A stretch of DNA of 64,000 bases from Hyalella azteca. Lineage: Eukaryota > Arthropoda > Malacostraca > Amphipoda > Hyalellidae. This document shows positions 49,691 through 62,000 of this stretch, piece after piece. The notes under the pieces are model-generated. The model was not told the origin of the DNA, did no database searches, and worked only from the letters and a program-made list of their open reading frames with translations. The translations under genes were made by a program, and so were the position numbers. The stretch covers positions 186,001 through 250,000 of the forward strand of contig NW_025937306.1 in the NCBI RefSeq assembly GCF_000764305.2, in the 5' to 3' direction. The first letter of the stretch is position 1. Each line of letters opens with the position of its first letter.

Positions 49691-51026
49691 CTCTAGTGAT
49701 TCAAGGGTATTACTAGAAGAAAAAGGGTATTTTTATATATATTTTAATGCCTTAATTATTTACGTCACTTGTGAACCCTGCTGACGAGTGACGACCTACG
49801 TCAAATGGACTAAAATGAAAGTAAATGTAATCAGCATCGTAAGTCAGTTAATCATGGCAAGTCTTAATATCTATAATCTCCGACAATTTTGAAATAGTTT
49901 TAAGCTCTGGTAATAACAAAATATAATTATTCAGTAATTCACATACTTCGAGACAAACGAAAAGATTCACTCCGAACAGTTGGGCAACATCGCCAGAGCT
50001 TTGAAAAGAGAAGATGGTGACGGTCTTGAATTGAGACGCGTTCGAAAACTGTTGTCAGGTGCTTCTTTTGTGTATACTATTTGTGTAAGCATGTATTGTG
50101 ATAGTAAATTCATTTATTTTTGTTGTACTTTATGATCAACGATTTTGTGGTTTAATAAAATAAATTACTACATTCATAGTAATGACAGTGATGTATGTAT
50201 AAATTTTGAGTCACTTCGATTAATTCTTCCTTCATTTGGTCTCACTAAGCAGGGTCGGCATAAAGAAGGCCTCGGTAAATAACTAGCACTAGCTAAGGTT
50301 GCTCGGCAAACACTTTCTAATCAGCATACAATAACAATTATGTACAATTGTTCGTTTGCTGTTAAGTACACCAAAAAATGAATATACTAGTACAATACAT
50401 GCTTACGCAATTAGTAAGCTGCTTCAATATTAGTAAACACAAACACTGGGCAGGGTTGCCCAGTGGTTACAGTTCAGAGTACCAGGATTGGAGCAGGGAG
50501 AGTAGTTCGATCCCAGCTCTGTGCGCCAGTTTCTGGTCTGTCAGATTCGGCGATGAGGCCAGGGAGTTCGTTCGAGACCGTAAAATGCTGCGAATGTTCT
50601 GCGATGTTAAGAATCATCGACAGGCCTATACGGCCTAATAAACGCTGAAACCGCTATTAAAAGAAGCTCCTGACAACCGTTTTGAAACGCGTCTCAATTC
50701 AAATAGACCATCTTCTCTTTCCCAAGCTCTGGCGATGTTGCCAGACAGCTCGGAGTGAATTTTTTCGTTTGTCTCGAATTATGCGAATTACAGAATAATT
50801 ATATTTTGTTATTACCAAAACTATTACAAAATGTTCAGAGATTGTATGTATTAAGACTGGCCATGGTTAACTGGCTTACAATGCTGATTAAATTTACTTC
50901 TATCTTAATCCAATTGACGTAGGCTGTCAGCCAGGGTTTCCAATTGACATACATAATTAAGGCATTAAAATATATACAAATACTGATTTTCTTCTACTTT
51001 CTAGTAATACTCCTGAATCACTACAG
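49691..51026. mobile_element. Long foldback element with ~370-bp inverted arms
   Basis: The left arm 49691-50069 and right arm 50659-51026 are diverged inverted copies. Shared words in order include TAGTGATTCA, TATTTTAATGCCTTAATTAT, CCTACGTCAA, AATCAGCAT, TAATAACAAAATATAATTAT, CAACATCGCCAGAGCT, GAATTGAGACGCG and GTTGTCAGG. The 590-bp loop holds a tRNA-derived SINE whose tail abuts the right arm. No transposase is visible. The arms could be inverted Penelope-like termini or a foldback transposon. Confidence 0.75.
50449..50658 (+). mobile_element. tRNA-derived SINE
   Basis: The head resembles a tRNA gene: a box A-like TTGCCCAGTGG at 50457 and a box B-like AGTTCGATCCC near 50504. The tail has a hairpin (AGGCCTATACGGCCT) and AAACGCTGAAACCGCTATTA, identical in layout to the fragment at 28555-28624. 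This is the usual plan of a SINE with an internal RNA polymerase III promoter and a LINE-like tail. Confidence 0.75.
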
Positions 51027-53830
51027 ACACTACAAAACACTCAGATATTTCAGTTTGATAAAGCATATGGAAAGTGCCTTTTCCAACAACTTCTCAGCTC
51101 AGCTGACATTGGGACTGAAAAAACTTTTCTCGTCTATCCGACTCTGCACTCGTGGGTTCCTATGAATTTTTTAAAGTTACGCAGTGAGAATTATTGGAGT
51201 TGGCACTCGGCAGCCATCAGACTGATGTTACTCTGAGGGTCCGGCCGTCTAGGGCGTGTCGGTGGCGTCAGTGAGTGTCCCGCCTTTGTCGAGGGTGGTT
51301 GTGAGTGGCTGGATCGTGTAGAGAATTTGTATCAGATCATTATTTGAACCGGTGTACTCTGCAGCCAAGAAACAAGTGTGCAGTAGAGCTGTGAGACAGT
51401 TCATGATACGGCAACACTTGCTACACGTTGGAATCGATTGCGCTGAGTGCATGATAGAAATAAACTCGCTTAATCTACGTTAAATTAACTATGAAATTAT
51501 TTTACTTGCATGTTATAGAATAGAAGTCTCGGCATTGAAGAAATAGGCCCATGGCCTGAACTTTAACCACATATTTTTTATGGTCAACAATGTTTGCTGA
51601 CAACGAACAGTAAATGTAGTAAAAAATTTGCCTTTGGATTGTCGTTAAGTTTGATATTTTCTTATTGGGTTCAGGTATTAAGTTCATTGAGGTGTTTATC
51701 ACCTGATCTTTAAGTGTAAGCTAAAACTAATTCTATGAAAATAATCAACTCTAGTAAATTTTTGGCTTGATCGCCTACCAATAATTCATGGCGTAATTGT
51801 CTTCTCATTTGAAGTGGTAAAGTTATAATAAGAACTCGGTCACATTTCTTGACTGGTTTCTTTTCCAGATAGCAAACGTACTTACTTGTATGCAATTGCT
51901 GAAGCGAACTATAATACAAAATTCATAAGAAAAGAGTTCCTGTTTCCTTATACATCGTCTATTGACGATGGGCACTAAGTGCAAAAACAGAGAAAAGGTC
52001 GGTCAAGTGGAGAATTTCCAGTCCAGGTGAGCATTTCATTGTTATCTTTTGTTGTAGATTCAATAAAGTTAATCTACGGGCCAGAGTAAATTAATGATAA
52101 TTAAATTATTTAGGGTTTTGTCTCATCAGTTTCTGTATGTTTGCAAATTGTTCACTAAAAACATTCAGATGACAACAATTATAACCAAGTTAATTGCAAG
52201 TTAGCAGGATAGGATAATATAGAATGATGCCTCTGAAGCATCATTCTATCATCCTAATAACATCCAATTTCAATAATAATATCAATACACAATACTTTTG
52301 TTCGACAGATCACCGAACGATTCGTGGTTCTTGATTGAATACTGTGTATGCCTGATCGAGGAGCTGTTACACCTTACACCAAAATTGCTTTGGTTGCTTG
52401 GCGTACAAAATTTCTTCACTTATTCTGAAAAATTTGTATCTCCACCATTCCCCTGTTTACGAACTCGGATGAGCGTACACTCAGAGATATAAGTGATTCA
52501 GGTTGAATCACTCATGCTTTTTTTGGACAATCTTAAGGGTTTAGGTCATATCCAAAGTGCGAGTAGCTTTCAGTGAGCCCTGGGGACCCTTTTGCTCTAC
52601 TACTCAGTTTAGGATATAAAATATTCCCATTTTGGTCATATGTGACTCGACAAAGTCATTCGATGAATGTAAATGAAATGTAATAGGATGACTTAGTTGA
52701 AGCGATAGGACGTCTTACTGATCTCCTCTGTGGACATGTCACAGCAAATCACTCACCTTAGCAAAAGTATATATTACATTACTTTTTTATTGCATTATGT
52801 GAATCATTTTATAGAAGAAATTACATTGTATTACATTGCAATGAATGGAAGATCCCTGTATACATTAACCTTCACATGAAGAGATGAAGCTAACTTATAA
52901 ACTGAATCAAATATCCCAGATCTCGGTGTTCCCAGTTCAGTCGAACCCTTCCTCTGGGGTATATTGGGACGGTTTACTTACAAAATTAATGCATCATGGA
53001 TCACAATTAATGTCCAAATACTGACACAATTTGTGCATGTAACACTGAAACGCCCTTATATAGTGCGAGGTCGGTCTGCGTGGTCCAGGATGACCCACAC
53101 AAGAAAAAGTCCTTCGCCATTAGAATAAAGCCTCACTCATTTGTCTGACTGGTGAGCATGAGTTCACACCGAACAATTAATGAATATTTTTAGCCATAGC
53201 TATTCTCCTGAGTTATGAGGCTGGCATTAGCCACATATGCATTAGCCACACTGGCAGTAGCCACATAATGGCATTGGCCACAAATACGTCTGACGCGTCT
53301 GACGAAAGGAGTGTCTATAAAGGCACTCACACTAACTTGGTCGTGTGAATTCATTGGATAATATATCGAATATCCTACTTCATTTAACTCGACGCGGTAT
53401 ATACACGACTGAGAATTCACACCAGTTTCACGTCATTCCAATTCGATTCATGCAATGATTAGATTTTTCATTTTCTGCCTGCAGATCTTAGCGGTTTATC
53501 CGTGAAATAAACATGCGCTTGCAGCAGATGTTGCCTGCACTGGATGTGTGAACGGGTTTCCCCAAATTATTTCAAGTTTCGCTAAAAGTTGTTCGGTAAT
53601 AGTACTGCATACTTTCAGTTTTTCTTCGCATCACTGTTGTGTTGATGGTTTATAATTATCGTAGCCGTTATGCTAAGCGATTCATAACTGTTACCGGCCC
53701 TACATCTCAAGCGTTTATATTTATATAGCCGATAATTACGTAGCAGAAGCCTTTAATTATTGTTTAGCTGTCTAATACGTAACAGATGTGTTCGCTGTTT
53801 AAATTCCTGCTTAGCGTGCGATATATCCCA
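51027..53830. other. Intergenic, nothing coding
   Basis: Only a hairpin at 52211-52256 stands out. Short frames lack protein character. Confidence 0.35.
52211..52256. repeat. Hairpin with ~18-bp stem
   Basis: AGGATAATATAGAATGATGC, a 7-nt loop, then GCATCATTCTATCATCCT. The inner 11 pairs (52220-52230 with 52238-52248) are perfect and the outer pairs carry small bulges. Confidence 0.75.
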
Positions 53831-53832
53831 TA

Positions 53833-54808
53833 CCGTAAAATGGGGTAACTTTGACCACTTTTTTTTTTAAATGATGCCATTTTTCTACTAGATAAGTTAA
53901 ACTTAAATTGAAACATGCAAAATATAGGTCTGTACTCTAGCTTTACTCACCATAAATTGCTGGCTCCTGCCTCTCATAGTTTTGATGTAATTTCAAAAAA
54001 AGTGATGGTCTTTGTTACCCCAGCTCTTGGGGTTTCTTTGACTGGGTGGTAAAATAATTTTATTTTTTTGGCAAAATAACTCCAAATAACTCCAGGTTTT
54101 GGTGCATTGTAGTAGAACTCTTCTAGTTACATATGCAAAAGACAAATTTTAGGAAAGTGTCATAGTTTGCAAATGGGGGCACCAGCCCCAAAGGGGCAAA
54201 ATGTGACCATCTAATGGCAGCCGTGACGGGGTAACATTGACCGGTTTGGAAATTAAGTTAAAATTACCATATATAAGACTCTGTAGAGCCTGAAACATAA
54301 AGAAAAAACATTAATAGGTGTATCAAACATAAAATATGTTATATAGGTGCCTATTGTAATTTTTACTTAATTTCCAAGCCGGTCAATGTTACCCCGTCAC
54401 GGCTGCCATTAGGTGGTCAAAGTTACCCCATTGGGGGGCAGCACCCCCCATTTGCAAACTATGACACTTTCCTAAAATTTGTCTTTTGCATATGTAACTA
54501 GAAGAGTTCTTCTACAATGCATCAAAACCTGGAGTTATTTTACCAAAAAATAAAAAAATTGGAGGGGGTACTCTGACAGGCTTTAAATAATGGCTTTTTT
54601 TTGTGGGTCACATTTTAAATTTTTTAACCTATTAGATATGCAAACTTTTTAAATCTTTCTATTGTGTTATGTGGCCTCAGTATTAGGCTTTTGATGGCCA
54701 TTGACAAAATTTTTCTATGTCGAATCGTTTTTGAGTTTTGGGGGTCATTGTAAAAAAGCGAAAAGTGGTCAAAGTTACCCCGCCGGTCAAAGTAACCCCA
54801 TTTTACAG
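53833..54808. mobile_element. TA-flanked palindromic MITE (Tc/mariner-type), 976 bp
   Basis: Ends are inverted (CCGTAAAATGGGGTAACTTT and its mate with CTGTAAAATGGGG) and flanked by TA (53831-53832, 54809-54810). Inside, a larger palindrome (about 54085-54265 against 54360-54545) folds most of the element on itself. The word GGTCAAAGTTACCCC, or close variants, occurs at least seven times on both strands. There is no transposase frame, so it is non-autonomous. Confidence 0.85.
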
Positions 54809-54810
54809 TA

Positions 54811-57800
54811 TATTTCTAGAATATTTCGCTATTAATATGATTTCTAAACAAAAAAAAGTTTTAATCCACACAAACGCATAAACTACTTCATAACGACAAT
54901 ACATAAGACTAGGTGTACTACCGTCTCATTCCCTAATTAGCCACAAACGAACATTTGTGTGCATGGATCATCGCGTATCATTGTATAAAATTGCCACAGT
55001 GTGTAAATTCTAATTAATTCGGCGTGTTGGAGCTCACAAGCAGTTTTAGTTTGATGTGGTCGTTGTAAGCAGGCACAAGCTTTCTTGCCTTGGAGTGAGT
55101 TTGCACTAGGACAAAATCCAGTTTTAATTTCAAGCCTTTGCTGCATGCCGGCGATTTAGATACGAAGAGTTCTGTACGCAGGGATGTAACTCAAACAAAT
55201 CATAGATGTTTCACAGGTGAGGTGTAGTTTTCTATCGCAGTAATTGTGCCCAATATCTTGCAGCGACCGTAGCTTTGAATTAATAAAGGCACAATGTTAA
55301 TGTCTAGGGTCTGTAGATGCTAAACCGCGCACGACTCGCCAATCATCGTATATGTGGACAATTCTAAGCTTGAATTGGTAAAATCCTCAAAAAGTACATT
55401 ATCAACTGGACGTGCGTCACTATAGGCGCTTAAAAATTCATTCTTTTTGTAAATCTATCTTTATTTTAATATTTTTTTATGTACTTATATGTATATCCAG
55501 CAAGAGAGTAGAATCGGGTACCTAAGAAATGTACTTCCAGAGTAAATATTATAATGCTGACTTTTTTCCATGTTCAAAATGAATTAAAGGGCCATCGCGT
55601 CCCGTATGCGTAGTACTAAGGCGCGTCAAAGAATTGGATAATATTTAAAACACATTTTAGATAGAAGAATGTCTAGTCTTGAGATGAAATTTTCAGTTGC
55701 GATCCCGTCAGGTACTGGCAGGCGTCTGTGTTGCTCTAAGTAAGTGATGAAGCGATTAGTGAGACCTAAACATGGCTCTAATTGCAACAATTATTATGGA
55801 CACTCCAAACATGCTAGCTTATTTTCAAAACAACTGCTGCCACACAAACAACTGCAACAGTCGAAAACAAGACTTCAAACACATGAAACTTCGAATAGTC
55901 GTTTCAGAAGTCTCTTGTATGTTTGAATTTTAAGAATGAATTTTAAATTCATATTTTGCTTCCAAATACCGACGATAAACTGCGATTGGTTGGAAGACAT
56001 ACCTGAAAGATACGATGTTCAAAGATTTTCATTCACTACAAATAGAAAAGTACAATTCAAACCTCTATATCGACTGTGCAACTAAATTAAATTATCTTAA
56101 TGTAACTTTAATTATATTATACTATAGAACTACGTTAAATAACTTTAATTCTCAATAATGATCAACTGTATATACTCGTCTCAACAATTTTCCGTATTTA
56201 CATCTTTAGAAGCAAAATTTGGAGTTGTTCGCTGCCCCTAGGAGCGTTTAAAACGACCAGCACGTCTGCTTGGTTAGAAGCTGCCGCGGTGAGGCTGGTG
56301 CCAGACACAGAAATAGTTCAGTGTTGCTGCCGCTGCTAGACGGGCGGCTGCAGCAACACCGTAAAACCACCAGCTGAAGCTATGCCACTGCAAATAAGCC
56401 ACAACAAATGTGCTCAAGATGACGTGTAGGTTCCATTTAGAATGAAGGGTGAACATGAACTGTGATAATGGGATTGGGGATTAGGCAAACATAGATGGCT
56501 TCGCAATATTAGCTCTTTTTTAATTCCGCAATTAATGTGAGAAGAGAATAGTTTAAATTTGAGTTCAACTTTCGAAGAATCCGATCAGGATTAAATATGA
56601 AATAGTCCATGACAAAATGGAAAACCAGAACTAGGACCTATAAATGTGCTTTATGATTGAAATAAAAATGAAATCGAGAAGATATAATCAGGTATCTGTA
56701 TGAAGAAAAGGTGGCGAGTTGCTTTCAACAATGCAGAGGAGAAATTAGGAGAAAAAACTCCGGAAAAAAACGCAGGCCTGATTTTATTCTGCACATCTCA
56801 GAGAAATCATAGTAACGTCATCACAGATAATTGTCATTCCTCTTACGGTAGAAGGCTTCATCTGATCCGAGCTATCATTTGCCATCATATGATACCAATC
56901 GACCAAGAAAGATGGAGTGAGTTGAACTCTTGCATTTGCCTCTGTAATTTTTATTTTTATTTGTCTTTGTAATTGCTAACATCAAAATTACACCTGAGAT
57001 GAATTGCCTTTCATGCTAATAATGCGACAGTTATGATATACAGCACAACGCGATTCACACAGCGTGCTATCTCTCAGGTGGATGGCATGCCTGTATAGAG
57101 CGAAGTAGAGGCTGATCAAGGCTTAAGACGGTATTAACGAGGCTGTTTATCTGGCCATGTTTACGGAACATAGAGTTTACAGAATGACGTCCCGGCTATT
57201 TATGTACGCTTTCTTAGGAGGTTGCCGGGGACTCTTTTCCCCGTCTATCGTACAGGGCAGAGCGTGATGAACCGCAAAGCATTTCCGGTAACTTGTGAGT
57301 GATCTTGCCAAGTTCTTGTTCATCTGTCACATTTAATTGCTTTATTCGTCTTTTCTACGAGAAATATATTAAACTCAAATCGGGGTATTCCGTTCTACAT
57401 TTGTTTAGAATTTGCGTAAAAAATTATTTATAGTCCTTGAGCTTCTTGATTTCCGTTCAGAAGTGAAGTACCGTAGGTGGATAGTGTGCGATGTTGTAAA
57501 TAAGGATGTATAAATTGATTGAATCTTTGTGATGATTATTATTCATAGTTCCTGCCCCGGCACTCGTAAAACTGAATTCATTTCAATATTCAGTTTTGGA
57601 TGTAGTAAGAGATCAGGATTCATATCTTTTGCCAAATCCTACTGAAGTCCTGAAGTAAATAAACCTTCAGAAATTTCACAAATTTATCTTTCTGAGTGCA
57701 GTGCTTCATAACTAGTGGCAATGAATCGTTCATAGTCTATTAATTTATAAAGACTTATTCATTGTTTTGTCATCTATATTCATGGCAGAATGTGACCCTG

Positions 57801-59059
57801 AAAGAGGTAACACAGAAATGACCACGTTGAGTCACCGCGTTGGCAGAGCCGTGCTACGCTGCCGGCGACTGTCACTCGCTTGGTATCAAGTCAAATATTT
57901 CGCTTTCGTACTTTGTTCGAAAATTTGTGTTCAAATTATCGGCTTTGTCGAAATGATTTGTATTACTTATTTTCCCCAATTATTGGAAAGTGTCATAATT
58001 CTAACAGTAGAATGGTTATCAGTAATACCAGTGGAAACTAGCGCATCAATCATTATTTTATATTTGCAATATATACACTCAATGATGGTGCAAAGCAGTT
58101 TGCGTAATATTGGCTGTTCTGGAACATGAATTATGGGGTTAATTGTTAATGAAGAAAAATAAGGATCCTCTAAATGATCTTTGTTTATACTAATGAGAAA
58201 GTATTTATTTGATATCATGAATACCAAATTGTTTACACTTTGTTATTTTATCTGCTTGCCTATATCTAATCACACGGTCCGAGAAATATGTTTAAAAAAT
58301 GAGTCACCACTTATATACTATGAGATTTAATTGTCTTGTCAACATTCATGAACAATAATTTTTGTTACTTATATTGCGGATCAGCTGAAATTTGCGTTCT
58401 TTGTCCGCGATGACGAGACGTATGTTTGACTTTGAGATAGTGACCAGTGACCACGATGTCTGCAGTCTGCCGACGCGGCAGTTTTGTTCAATATTATTAC
58501 CTTTACGGGTGGACTATCCCTTTTATTTATGATTCATGTATAACATTGAAAATTATATTATCATAATCGTAGATTCCTAAAGTTTCAGCAAGTCACGTGG
58601 AGCTGCGCTAAGTTTTTTGCCGCGAAAATGTGTGCAACAAACGTATTACAGAAAAATATAATCATCTATGGCCTCGACGCTCATTTTGTCATGAGGAGAG
58701 GGTTCGAAATACAGAGAAAAATACATTTTAATACTGGATTGCACTGCGTAAAATAAAGACTTTCGATTGCTTGCATGAATGCAAGTTTCTGATAAACGCA
58801 ATCAGTAAACAATATGTATACCGTGTTTGCCAGGAACATTTCTCTATGAACTGTAGTGAACAAATTTTCTGTGAGAGAAAATTGCAGGAGACTGAAATAA
58901 TCGAGAGAGAAATGAGAGCTGAGAGTATCCTCGGGTAAATAAAATTTGTACTGCAGGTATGAACCCTTGTGGACGATAACATTTTTGATCGTTCATGCAT
59001 TTTTATTCATGATACCATTTTCTTCATCCAAGTCAATCCCCAACGTCTCCGTTTTGCAG
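54811..59059. other. Intergenic, upstream of ACTMAP
   Basis: No supported gene. A frame beginning MAECDPERG at 57782 has a donor-like site soon after, but nothing confirms it. At 56320-56358 inverted words GTGTTGCTGC and GCAGCAACAC could form a hairpin. The 3' part presumably includes the ACTMAP promoter and an untranslated first exon, not located. Confidence 0.35.
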
Positions 59060-59071
59060 ATGGTAGCATGA
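59060..59071 (+). promoter_or_regulatory. Four-codon upstream ORF overlapping the ACTMAP start
   Basis: Right after the predicted acceptor (CAG at 59057-59059), ATG GTA GCA TGA forms a minimal ORF. Its stop TGA overlaps the main ATG as ATGA (59068-59071). If the exon begins at 59060, ribosomes would meet this ORF first. Confidence 0.45.
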
Positions 59072-62000
59072 CCAGCGAGGCCAAAGGCTGGTCCTTCTCC
59101 CGTGCTTCTCTCCGTTCAACTTCATTTAATATCAATAACACCAAACATTCAAACATCACACCCTCAGATCGTCCATATTATTTCTCTGAATGCTCCACTT
59201 TTCCTGATTTTACTAACGCACCCTATTTCCCCACCGCGCCAGATCTTGCCGAACAAGCACACGATTTCAATGTCAAACGGAAAAGTATCCTCGACAACAG
59301 ATCATCTTGGCACTCCTACCCTCACGATTCTGATAGTAATTACGATCATTCAAGCATTTACTCATCTTGCCCAAGCATAAGCTCAAGTCTCTCCGGAAAA
59401 CTCAGCCCTCCAACTCCTCCTCCTCGAAGAGCTGAATCTTTCCTCAGTGTATCTCAGCACTTATACTCACGGGCCATTGCGGCTCAGAGATCATATTATG
59501 ATTATTTGGATTTTGTTTTCAATCGATATCTAAACGTTCGCACTAATATGACTGAAGAAGCGGGACCAAATGTGAACATGATAATCCCTTCCAATGACAA
59601 CGAATCATTCCAAGCTGAGCAGTCGCACGACGACGATCTGCGCTCGCCGAGCAACGAATTGTCTACTCCGTCGTTCACGCCTCCTCCTCCCATCGACTGT
59701 TCAGATTCTCTTTCGTTTCCATCTCCAACGAACCCCTCGGGAAATTCAAGTAGGTCAGTACCTCCAATGTTCATTTATTCATACGATCCACCATCGCCCG
59801 AATTTAATTCGGAGTATGACCCTCCTCCGTTTATTTCGCCACCACCCTCTGAATTGACCAAAGACAACCACGTGTCGCATCGGCTCGAGTCTAACGAAAA
59901 CCCGGTGTCGAATGAACACTGCCAATCACACACGAACACCCTTCTGTTACTGAGGCCTGACTCGGATCTTTCATCAACTCTTTCAGCCTCGTTACTTCTC
60001 ACGCAGGACTCGGATATTTCACCCTTACCTCCTCATGCTGAAAGAGTGTCCCCAATGAACACCGACACGCTCACCTCATGTTCTCCTAACATTCAACAAT
60101 TTACCTCTGACCCAAGCGTTACTTACACCTGTACATCTCCGTCATTCTCTCTCAATTCCGATAACCTCTCCAATGTTCCAGATCAATATTTTATAACAAC
60201 GCCAACTTTTCACGAGGTGGAAAAAACAGAGCCCGAAAACTCGGCGCGAAGTTCGCCGGATGACGTTGAAGCCAAAGACAGTCGTACACCAGATACCATC
60301 TGCGTATCCCCATTGCATTCAGAGAGAGCATCTCATAGTTATTCAAAGACCTCTGAAGATCAATCAATCCCTACTCGCTCCGTATCAGAATCTCACAAAA
60401 AATCGACCGAGGGTAACACCGGGTCTTCAGACCGTGCGAGACGTTCTTCTCCACAGTCTTCACCTGATCAGTCTCTGTCCTCACTACCAAGTGACACAAT
60501 TACAATGAACACTGGTATCGATTCAATTGGTACAGATACTGACTCAAATGAGAACCCAGCTGTATCCCAAAGTAATAGAGTTCGAGCCAGCCAGTCCGTT
60601 CACTCTCAAGACGAAACGGACCAAACTATTGACAGCGCATTCGCATCTCCATCGACGTCGCCCACATGCACGTTGTCCTGCTCGGTGACTCCTGTGCCTT
60701 CACGAGAGAAGAAATCAGCCTCTGTCGAGCATCGCACTACCAAGGAATCTGATGAAGGTTTTGAAAAAGAGAGCTTTTTAATGCCATCCAGAGACGACGC
60801 GGTTTTGGATAATAATTCTGGTAATAAAGGAAATCTGGAAAGATATTCAGAATGCAACTCTAATATCGATTTAGCAGACGAAGTCGAAGCTGCTGAAAAC
60901 GAAAGTATCTATCCTGAAAGTGAATGTGAAATTAGACTAGGATCTAGAGCAGACACTGAAAGTGCCGATTATTCACACAGAGACAGCAGTCCAGATGTCC
61001 ACACTACCTCAGTGATAGCTGAACTTTGCCAGTTAGAAGAAGAAAAGGATAAAATAACTGAGTTACCGGAGAATTTGAGAGAGGCCGCTATCGTGAGGAA
61101 CCCTTCTTCATCGTCAATGAAAGAAATCAGTTCATCTGGGAATTCCAGTATGTCAAATTCGCCTGCTTTCCTTGCTGAAACTAGTATTCCATGCACGAGG
61201 AGAAACCTCACGAGTGATTCCAGATACGACGTACAATCGAATAATAATAATGCTCATCTTACAAACTGGCTTCGAAGTAGTCGACCATCAGAAGGGATAT
61301 CGAACGAAATCGAGCCTAACGGGTATTCCCCAACCAACAGCAACGTAACAGAAACGGAAAATGGCATTATCATAGAAGAAATTTTCAGTGAAACACTAAG
61401 CTATAATACCTTCAACGGAGGACGATCCTTCCCTGTATTTGGCCCACTGCCCACTATCCACGAAGTCGCTGACACTCCGCCCGACATTACTCCTGTTTCT
61501 GACACTATAATTCTTCCTACATCAGCTAACTTTGTAGGAACTTTAAACTATCACGATGCATGCAATTCTGATTCTTCTTCAATAACGTCTTATTTTGTTC
61601 GTTCTGACAGCCCGCAAGATGGGTCTGCGTCTGCTCCTTTCTACGAGAGTAAGACCTCTGCTGTCTCTTACGGCAATGTTCCCCCACCTCCCCCACCACG
61701 CTCTATGAAAACCCAATCTAAGACTCCTCCAGTCCCTCCTCCACCAGTTGATGATGATGATTTCAACCCGATTCCTTTACCCCCTCCTCCTTCTGACGAT
61801 GCATGTCTACCTCCTTTACCTCCTCCACCCGCTACTTATTACAACGAGTGTGCTCCCCCTGTCCCGCCCCACGCTATCGGGCCCATACCCCCTCAACGCA
61901 TGTATTTGCTAATACCTATCGCGCCAGAACTGCGTAGTCCTCAGAGGGTGTTAAGTCCTCCACCGGCACCACAAAGATCAACTTCACTCCGACGATCCCC

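Noticed and set aside
50449..50530. A functional tRNA gene
   Set aside because: Box A and B-like sequences are present, but cloverleaf pairing is poor and a SINE tail follows.
56274..56456. Short hydrophobic minus-strand frame
   Set aside because: Its Ala-rich part comes from a GC-rich inverted word; no other coding evidence.
57782..58129. Possible small membrane protein (MAECDPERG start)
   Set aside because: Hydrophobic composition follows from AT-rich DNA; no partner exon, motif or conserved context.
58969..59067. Longer ACTMAP N-terminus
   Set aside because: It begins at GTG, contains no in-frame ATG before 59068 and includes a strong splice acceptor, so it is most likely intron and leader.
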